Position numbers and translations under genes: made by a program | Notes under the pieces: model-generated | Told to the model about the DNA's origin: nothing | Databases searched by the model: none | The model's input: the letters and a program-made list of their open reading frames with translations, nothing else | Part shown: positions 10,801 to 18,635 of the stretch, piece after piece | Layout: each line of letters begins with the position of its first letter | Numbering within the stretch: the stretch's first letter is position 1 | Assembly: GCA_938015605.1 (NCBI GenBank) | Contig: CALLPO010000025.1 | Location: 1-18,635 of the forward strand | Reading direction: 5' to 3' | From: an uncultured Candidatus Altimarinota bacterium | GTDB lineage: Bacteria > Patescibacteriota > Gracilibacteria > BD1-5 > UBA6164 | Length of the DNA: 18,635 nucleotides

Positions 10801-11844
10801 AAATTAGATGAAATTCTCCCAGGTACTGATTTTGCTGATGATATCAAAAAGATTGAGGATGTAGAAAAATTCTTGTGAGAAAATGGTGAATGACTTGATG
10901 TAGAATGACACAATGCAATAAACACTTTAAGAGCGGAAATTAACAGATCTCATCTTGCTCTTGAATTAGCATTAAATTCATCATCACCGGAATGAACAAC
11001 AGATCCTTCAACTCCTACCATCACAACAACCGTCTGAGAAGACCTTAATAATGCCTTTGAAAGTACTAAAACATTTTTCTCAGGTATTGCAAGTGGTACT
11101 ACTGAATGGGTAAGTAGTTCTGCAAATTCTGTTGAAAATAAAATAACTGAACTATGAGAAAAACTAGTTGAAGCTGGTTTAACAGGAATTAAAAGTGATT
11201 TATCATGAACATATAAAGAAGTTAAAGCTAAAATTACAAATAAAAGTAGAGATAAGATTGTTGCAAATGCAACTACTGAGTGAAAAAAGGTATTTGATAC
11301 TTTCCTAGATTCAGAAGAGAATAAAACAACACTTCAAAATATAAAAGATTCTGTAAAAGAGAAAAAACAAGAAGTAAGAGATAAGATTATGCTTGATATC
11401 AACACAAATTACTCTCCTGAAAAACTAAATGAAATGAACTCTGAACAGCTAATTACTGCTTATAAAAAATTGGAAAAAATGAGAGCTGTAAAATACTTTA
11501 ACACAGAAGAAGTTAAAGATATAGACAAACTACAAAATGGTTATAAAGACTCTACTTGAGAATTAACTCATGGATTAATTCATGTATATATGGATAAAAC
11601 TCCTATAGAAAAAAATGACCCTTTTTATAAAAAAATTACAATTGAACTATATTGAGATAGTACTCTGATTAAGGAATACTTAGATGAAATGTATTCACTT
11701 CCTACAACTAATTCAATAAAAGAATTTGATGAAACACAACTAATTGGCTCAAGCATTTATGAATTCATGAAAAAATTAGAAGAAAATGCTGAACTGTCTG
11801 AAGCACATAGTGTACTAATGGCATTCTTACCAAAAACATTTTAA
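7840..11844 (+). CDS. Unassigned 1334-aa protein with a glycine-zipper membrane segment and long helical regions
   Basis: No family recognised. ATG 7840 to TAA 11842-11844, continuous only if TGA is Gly. Residues 1-440 are soluble and charged, with likely helices. Residues about 444-483 form the only strongly hydrophobic part: LPLAMLASIILLIGG, a short basic turn (YKKMSGG), then ILLGLIGAIAGGGIMG. Together these look like a two-helix hairpin rich in Gly-x-x-x-Gly. Residues about 490-1040 are mainly charged helix and coiled coil. A Thr/Pro linker (about 1047-1066) leads to a C-terminal segment of amphipathic helices (about 1067-1334). There is no signal peptide and no enzyme motif. It begins ATG TGA GCA GAT (Met-Gly-Ala-Asp) exactly as the next gene does, and that gene follows after 21 bases, so the two are probably co-transcribed. 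A membrane-anchored structural role is inference only. Confidence 0.88.
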
Positions 11845-11865
11845 TTAACTTATAAATATTAACAT

Positions 11866-14800
11866 ATGTGAGCAGATATAGAAGTAGGTTCAAAGGCTTC
11901 ATGAAATAAAAATATAGATTCACTTGCAGCTGCAATTGACTGAAATACATTAGATAAAATTCAGAATACCCCTGAATGAATAGAAAAAAAACTTGAATTA
12001 CTAAATACAGACCCATTTGCTGATTTAATAAAACAAGAAGTTTTCAAGTGAAAAATTTCACGTGTGAAGGCACTCTTAGAATCATACAAAAGAGCCTCTA
12101 CAGATACTTCTAAAAAAAGTGTATTATCAAAGGTAGGTAAAGCAATGTCTGAAATTGATAATATGGTTGATAGATATATTCAATCATTAACAATGATTGA
12201 CAATTCAGCAGAAAACACAAACATTCCTGTTCAAAAAGAAGTTAGAAGAAATACTACTCCAGAGAGCGAATCTAGGAATGAATCATCAAATTGAGTTGGT
12301 AATTCTATTGCAAATGCATTATGAGTTAAACTAACTACAGAAACAGTAGAATCATCAGAGGCTGAAAGAGTTCCTGTAGATTTACCTATTGTTCAAGAAC
12401 CTGTAGTAGAAAATACAACTATAGAAAAGATATCCCCAGATAAACTTCAAAACAAACTTGAAGCTTATGTTGCATATTTAGAATACAAAAAAACTCCTTG
12501 AAGAGAGCAACTGATTACTGAAATAAAAGATTTAATTTCAGATTTTAAAACAGATTGATATCTTCCTGACAGTTCTGCTATTCAAGACGAATTACAGTAT
12601 ATAGATAAAGCTATTATCAATGTTGTTAATGGGACACCTATAGATGTGGATTATAATAAATTAAATGCATACTCTATCAAAAGAGATAAAATTATAGAAG
12701 ATACCAAAGATAATCTTTGAAAAACAGGCCCTGCAATTAGGAAAATATGACAAGAAGATTGAGATACTACTGGTTTTAAAGCTTTTAATAATGTTCAAGA
12801 ACAAATGTTTAAGCTTGATTCAATCAACAATGAAAGAGATATTGCAAGTTTAAAATCAAAAGTTGAATGGGTTGAATTAAATAATATAGATCAAGTAACA
12901 ATTCAAGCAATAAGTGATATTTTAAATACTGAATTGAATGGTGAAGTTTTAGTAAAAATAAAAAAAGAGTTTGATTTACCAAGTTCAACTCTTAAAAGTG
13001 ATGTAATCAAAAAAATAATTACACATTATGGAATTGAAAACAAAATTAATGCAGGGAAAAAGGTCTATGAAAAAATTCAAGAGCAATTTATAAATCTCGA
13101 ATCTCAACTAGCATATAGTAATGAGGATCAAAATAGATATACTAAAAATTCATGAGGAATTACACATTATTCATATACAGTAGGAGGTGAAACATACTGG
13201 GTGGATAATGCTATTGAAAGACAAAAAAGAATTCTTGCAAATATGCTTATGCTAAAAGGGCTGGCATTAAGTACAAAAAGTGAAAATAGTTATAGCAATC
13301 TAGCAGATACTTGAAGAGAGGATATAAAATCATTGGCAAGATGAGTTATATCATTTTGAAGTATCCCTATAGCTGAAGGGCTTATGTGAGTTGCTTGATG
13401 GGCTGAAGAAGGTGATGCATGGAATAGAGTAATAATATGACTACTTGCAGCTCAGGCAGTTAATGGTGTCTGACTTTTAAGAAGAACATGGGGAGCAAGA
13501 AGTGTATCTGAACAAGCCTATGATTTACACAAAAGACTTGAAGCAGAATCTGATGAAATCAAAAAAGCTGCAATTTTAAGTGCTGAAGATGAATCAATAC
13601 AAAAAGACTACAAGAAAAAGAAAAGTAAATATAGAAAAATCAGCAAAAGAGAAGCTCTGTTAGATAAGCTAAAAAAAGCTGCAGGTTGAGATATTGAAAA
13701 ACAAGAAAGATATGAAGAATTCAAAGATAAACATCTACATCTTAATGATGAAAGATTGTATAATCATCTTTTTGGTGTATTTGAAAGAAATCAACAATCA
13801 AAAACAGAATGAGGAAGGAAATTGAAAGTTGTATGAAAAATTATCAAAAATCTTTTTCCTGTTACATGAGTTGAAAATACTGCATCAATGTTAACTTGAT
13901 ATGGTGTAAAACCTGGTAACAATAAAAGCTATATACTACAAAGGGAAAAAGAGGTTGATAAACAATTAAAAGAAACAGAACCTAAAAGAGTATTTGGGAA
14001 AATCAGCATTGCTGATCCTGATGGAGGACAAAGTGTTGATTGAACAAGGTTAATTGATTCAGCAACTGAGTCTTATTCATCAAGCCCTGATAGTGAAACA
14101 AAAAAAGCAGAAAATGAAACACATAATAAGAAGTTAACTGAAGTGGCAAAATCTGTTAAGACAATACAAGATCACTTTAATGATCCTAAATTAGGTTTAA
14201 CTAATGACTGAAGAGCTGCAAATCAAAAAGCACTACAAAAAAAATTACATACTATTTTATGAGAAGATGGTCAATCTTTTGATATAATGTCTGAACATAT
14301 TGCTGAGCTACAAAAAGATATGGATGATATGATAAAAGATGATTGACTTTCATCTAGAGTAAGAGCAATTTGAAATGAAAAATTATCAAGAGCTTATGAT
14401 ACAATGGGAGAGAATGCTCTACTTAACAGTTGAGAATCTCAACTAGATAATTTAGACAAAACACTCCCTGAAATCTCTAAATCAATTTCAGAAATTAGTA
14501 GACTCTGAATAAATGAAACACAAAAAGAATTATTGCAAGATGACCTTAATAAACTTTTATGAAATAGTGCTGATGATATTAACGCCTATAGAACTGATGT
14601 ACTTGAGAAAGTAAAATCAGTGTCTGCAGATCTTGATGGTGATATTAGGTTATTATTTGATAAAGCTTTTGAGTGAACAGATTTAAATTTAGCTATTATT
14701 AGTCGTATTGCTAAATATCAGAAAGAAATCAAACCTGAACCTGGAAAGAAATCACTTCCAAAGAGTGAAGATGAATTGATTAAGATGAAAAATTCATTAA

Positions 14801-16011
14801 CAGATGATGTAAATTGATTTGCAACATGAACAACTCCTGAAATAATTATTCCAGAGGAAGTTACAGGTTGAACTCCAGAAGTTGAGTCTACAACGACTGT
14901 GAATGATTGAGATACTCCAGAAAACCCTGCAGAAAATATTCAAGATGTTGACTGAGAAACTGCTACTACAGAAAGAATCTTAGATGATTGAAGACTTTTA
15001 AGAGTATGAGATATTCTCAATGATGATATGACAATTACACGCCCTGACTGAAAAATTCTTTATCCTAATGGAAATCTATTCAATCCAATTAGTTGAGAAA
15101 CTAAAAAACCCAACACCAGAAAATGAATAACTTCGTACCCTGATGGTAGGAAAAAATTAGTTGATTGAACTATGGTTTTTGAGGATGGAAGTAAAAAATT
15201 AGCTAATTGAACTATGGTTGATATTGCATGAGTAGAAACAGCTACTGATGGTACAATGACATACCCTGATGGTAGAATAAAAACAGTTTACTGAGATGTA
15301 ATGCATCCGAGTTGAGCTATTGATTATGCTGATGGGAGAAAAAAATTAGCTAATTGAACTATTATTGATCTCAACTGAAACAAAACAGCTATTGATTGAA
15401 CAATTACATTTGAAGATGGTAGAGTAAAAGCATTAGATTGAACAATAACACACCTTAACGGAGATGTAGAAAGTCCAGATGGAAGCAAGAAGTTAGCTGA
15501 TGGAACCATAGTTTATAGTGATAGAACTGTCTATGCAGATAGAACAGAATTTCATGCAACTGGAAAAATTGTATTTGAAGATGGTAGAGTTGAATATAAA
15601 AATGGAGATATAGAAATTGACTGAGTCAGAACTACTCCCACTATATTGAACCCAGAATCTTTAAGCCCATTCCAGAAAAATACTCACTATATAGATAGAT
15701 TAATAGATGAACTTGAACTCAAGTGATCATTTGCAGAAGCAAATACATTATGAGATTTAAGAGCAGATAATATTCTAGATACAATGAATTTAGATAACCT
15801 AAAAACTTATGTAAATGAAATCTACTGAATAGATTTGACTCCTAGAGCTAGAGGTCAAATTGACTTAGATATTAACTCAGCAAAAGAGATTATAAAAGAA
15901 ATTAAATCAAGTACGATCAAAAGAGTAGCATATAATACTTGAAGATATAATAAAAATGAGACATTTACAAAATTTAAAGCATATATTCAAAGAGCTCTTA
16001 AAAAATGATAA
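11866..16011 (+). CDS. Unassigned 1381-aa protein with central hydrophobic hairpin and C-terminal heptad beta-repeat
   Basis: No family recognised for the whole. ATG 11866 to TAA 16009-16011, open only with TGA as Gly. Layout: helical N-terminal region (1-485) with Thr/Ser-rich linkers; a Gly-rich hydrophobic stretch at about 490-540 (GVISFGSIPIAEGLMGVAG and VIIGLLAAQAVNGVGLL, with an acidic turn between); a Lys/Glu-rich coiled-coil region with a basic patch (KKKKSKYRKISKR near 583-596); further helices to about 970; a Pro/Thr-rich linker (about 985-1040); a beta-repeat region (about 1055-1253); and a small helical, basic C-terminal domain (about 1254-1381). It shares its first four codons with the gene before it, and the next gene starts 11 bases after its stop. 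A TATAAA (11851-11856) lies 9 bases before the ATG, so extra transcription or short-leader translation could start here. There is no signal peptide. The repeat suggests a binding or scaffold role; that is inference. Confidence 0.88.
15136..15513 (+). repeat. 18 consecutive seven-residue repeats, x-x-(D/N)-G-x-x-x
   Basis: Coding repeat inside the 1381-aa protein, residues 1091-1216: eighteen 21-bp units without gap. Glycine is at position 4 in all 18 and Asp or Asn at position 3 in 14 of 18. Units tend to alternate, for example YPDGRKK then LVDGTMV, FEDGSKK then LANGTMV, so the larger unit is 14 residues. D-G and N-G favour tight two-residue turns; with five-residue strands between them, an antiparallel beta-meander is the natural prediction. 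Degenerate copies extend on both sides (about residues 1055-1090 and 1217-1253); downstream, two copies have Asp-Arg where Asp-Gly is expected. Confidence 0.92.
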
Positions 16012-16022
16012 AATAGAATAAT

Positions 16023-18635
16023 ATGGCCAAGAGCAATAAAGAGACTTTTGTATGACCAATACAATCAAAAGAAGAAACAGGAAGTGATATATTAAAACTT
16101 CCTGTTTCTTGGTGAACAAAAGAGAAAGAGCAAAAAATCTCTGCTAGACTTTTGTATCCATATCTTAAAGAAAATGTTCAACATGATTTTTCAAGTGAAG
16201 TTAGAGAAATAGAAAAAAATATTTCTAACCTAATCTCTCAATATTTAATCAAAAGACAAATAAATTTTTCTCAAGTACATGAAGCAAAAATGATTAAACA
16301 AGGGTTATTAAAATGAGTAATAGTATTAAATTACACTGAAAACTGAAAAGAAAAAAATGTTGCTTTTAACCTACATACCAATAATAAACCAGAAGTATTT
16401 TTGGGTTGAACTGTTGAAAATATTCAAGAATTTAAAGAGAGAAATATATCTCAAAGTTGAAAATTAACTGAAAAAGCAGAAAATATACTTGATGCAATGG
16501 AATATATTTTTACACAAAATCAAAAAGAAATTTTTGGTCATTTAAAAGATTATGATGATATTCTTGATACAGATAAATTTTGAACAGAAATCCAATGATT
16601 AAATCTTAAAAACCTTTCTGAACTATTAAAGGAAACAATGATTGATTATGATTTCTATAGGTCAGATGTAGATGAATGAGTCAGTCTCCCATCAGATAAA
16701 ATAATGCTTCAAATAAGGGAAAAATACCTTGATATAATTATGTGAATTGGAGATAAATATGAATGATGAGCAGAGTATATTAATAAAAGATCAATTGATT
16801 TTTCAGATGAGGCAAATGAAAGTAATGTATTTACTGCTAAAATTTCAAATGGTTCTGTTGAAAGTATGGTGTCATCATCTTCTCCTTTTGAAATTTTGAA
16901 AGAACTAAAACTTTTATTAAAAAAAAGAAACAAGTCTTGAGAAACTATCTTACAAGATGTTTTAAATCAGAAATGATATGATGATATACTACATGTCACA
17001 AAATCAGTCACTTATAAGCAATTATCAGAAAAGCTAAAATCACAAGTATCTGTAATAAGTAACATTATATTACAAATTAAGACAAAAGAAAGTGATGATT
17101 TTAGAAGAAGATTTAAAGCATGAATACCAAATCCTAAAAAGACATATTTCTTAGATAAAAAAGAATTCTGAAATCTTTTTGTATCTGCAAAAAATTCCCA
17201 ATCACATTGATTAGGTCTTTTAGATATTGTTTTAAGAAATAAAGATACTCCTGAATTAATTAAATATGTAAAAAAAATAAATAGAAGTATAGATGAAAAT
17301 AACTTTCAATCTACTCCTGTAGAAAAAAGTTATCAAATATTTAGTGACTCTCTTCATAAAGAAGTATTACAAAAATTAAAAGACTCTAATGCAGATGATA
17401 TATACTTCTTGGAATTTGTGAGAACCATCAGTGGAGATAATGAAGATGCTACATGGATTTGAAAATGATGAGTTGATAATGCAATATCATCTAATGATAC
17501 AACCACTGAAATTATAAATGAAGTTCTTTTACATTTACTCAGTAAAAGAAATTGATTATTAGAAAAGGTAAAAATTCCTTGAAAATGAAAAATACTAGAA
17601 AGCCTTCAAGATAAAGAAATTTGAGAAGAAAAACCACAAACTATTGTAAATGAGTTTAAAAATTTAGTTGACTCAAAAATTACATGAGGTTGAAATAGGA
17701 GTGAAACAAAGGAATATTTTAAAAATATTTGATATAGTTCTTTGTTACAAATTACACATAAGACAGATTATACAGATCTTAAATTAGAAGAAAAAGCAAA
17801 AATATCTGTTATATATAGAATGTTGAAAAAACTTAAACTCAAGGATACTTTGTTATCAATAAGTAATTCTAAAAATAGTCCAGAAAATTATTACTTATAC
17901 TGAAAAACTGGTGATAGTTCATTTTTAGAGATTCCAGAGGAAAACATTAAAAGAAAAGAAGCTTCTCTTAACCTAGATCAATTATCTGAATTATTTTTAG
18001 AAACTACTATAGAAACTCAAGAAGATTTAGTAGAACAAATTACTGATACTTTTCAATGAAAAGAATGGGCTGAGTGGGCATATTGAAAGGATGCAAAAAG
18101 TATTTGATTAGTAGAGAAGGTCGATGTAGATATTTATAACTTTTTTAAAGAATACCAATGAGTTGGTGCTCTTGATATTTCAAATAGAAGTTTTCACAAT
18201 AGTCTTTTTGCATGACAGCTTGCAGCAACTATTGCCATTGCAATGTGAACACTACCTGTTTCATGAGCAATAGGGGCCGCTACAAATTCATGAAGAATTA
18301 TTAAAATTGTATCCAAAATGAGGAAAAATTCTCTTAGAGAATGAGGAAACATTTGAACTATTGCTTGAATTACTTCTGTAATCATGAATCCAAAATGATC
18401 AGATTCCATAATAGAATGAATAGTTAACCCCCTTACTGAAATTTGACTATGAAGAGTTACATGATATATTTGATGATGATTAGTTGGATGATTTAAACAA
18501 AGTAAAATTTTATCAAAAATTGCACCAAAAAAATCAAAAATTCAAACTTGATGGTGAGTTGAGTGAGCAAAGAGATGAGAAAAAGGGTTTATTGCTAACA
18601 AAGCAATATTTGCATCTGATTTAGCGTTTTTATGA
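16023..18635 (+). CDS. Unassigned large helical protein with glycine-rich membrane region (C-terminus beyond window)
   Basis: No family recognised. The frame runs from ATG 16023 for 871 codons to the right edge. The last three bases of the window are an in-frame TGA, which is Gly here and not the end of the gene. Residues 1-725 are charged and mainly helical, with no visible catalytic motif. From about 728 the protein becomes hydrophobic and very rich in glycine: LFAGQLAATIAIAMGTLPVSG, a basic stretch (KIVSKMRKNSLR), GGNIGTIAGITSVIM, then GRVTGYIGGGLVGGF with three TGA codons in a row. This looks like several membrane-inserting segments with Gly-x-x-x-Gly packing, as in glycine-zipper proteins. 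It starts 11 bases after the previous stop, with no Shine-Dalgarno sequence, and is probably the third or later gene of one transcript. Whether it forms a pore or only an anchor cannot be said. Confidence 0.85.

Noticed and set aside
15136..15513. CRISPR array or non-coding tandem repeat
   Set aside because: The 21-bp periodicity is in frame, degenerate at the DNA level and conserved as protein; there are no spacers.
15136..15513. TCP10/CPAP G-box or MORN repeats
   Set aside because: P-D-G flavour is similar, but the period is seven residues rather than nine or about 23; kept only as a comparison.
1..18635. Dozens of short open frames on both strands under the standard code, which could suggest non-coding DNA or decayed pseudogenes
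   Set aside because: They are pieces or shadows of seven long genes interrupted only by TGA, which is Gly here.
1..18635. TGA read as tryptophan (code 4, Mycoplasma-like)
   Set aside because: TGA falls on conserved glycines (PurL PFGGAATCLGG, the 18-fold repeat), while conserved Trp such as in TYWSDHCRH is TGG.
18633..18635. In-frame TGA at the right edge as the end of the last gene
   Set aside because: The same frame has many internal TGA codons and TGA is Gly; the gene continues beyond the window.

Overview
The window comes from a bacterium that reads UGA as glycine (translation table 25), as in Candidatus Gracilibacteria (BD1-5) and Absconditabacteria (SR1) of the CPR/Patescibacteria. 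Under the standard code both strands break into dozens of short fragments. If TGA is Gly and only TAA/TAG stop, the window resolves into seven long, tightly packed genes. The code is supported by known proteins: conserved glycines of PurL, FtsX and the DUF1704 peptidase fall on TGA. It is also supported by an internal repeat in which one invariant glycine is written GGN nine times and TGA nine times. Base composition is AT-rich. I saw no tRNA, rRNA, CRISPR array, transposase or phage gene.

Left part (1-5992, minus strand) holds recognisable genes. Reading in the direction of transcription, ftsX (cell-division ABC transporter permease) is followed after 22 bases by an unusual 798-residue fusion. 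That fusion combines an ATP-grasp glutamate-ligase-like domain, a retropepsin-like domain of the RimB/'ATP-dependent zinc protease' type with a changed active site, and a DUF1704/QEGLA (MATCAP-like) metallopeptidase. A perfect 16-bp hairpin with a T-run closes this unit. Then comes purL, with its own candidate promoter, running off the left edge.

Middle (5993-6185) is a divergent regulatory region. It has candidate -35 elements back to back for ftsX (minus) and for the right-hand cluster (plus).

Right part (6186-18635, plus strand) is a cluster of four proteins of 503, 1334, 1381 and more than 871 residues that I cannot assign to any family. They share a style: mostly charged alpha-helical/coiled-coil sequence with one glycine-rich hydrophobic stretch each. 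The third carries an 18-copy seven-residue repeat (x-x-D/N-G-x-x-x) predicted to fold as a beta-meander. Genes two to four are spaced 21 and 11 bases apart and are probably one transcript. The first is separated from them by a terminator and a new -10 box. Genes two and three begin with the same four codons, ATG TGA GCA GAT. This cluster is the best candidate in the window for an undescribed system. I infer a membrane-associated or surface assembly, but nothing in the sequence fixes its function.

None of the seven starts has a convincing Shine-Dalgarno sequence, and at least one (7840) looks nearly leaderless.
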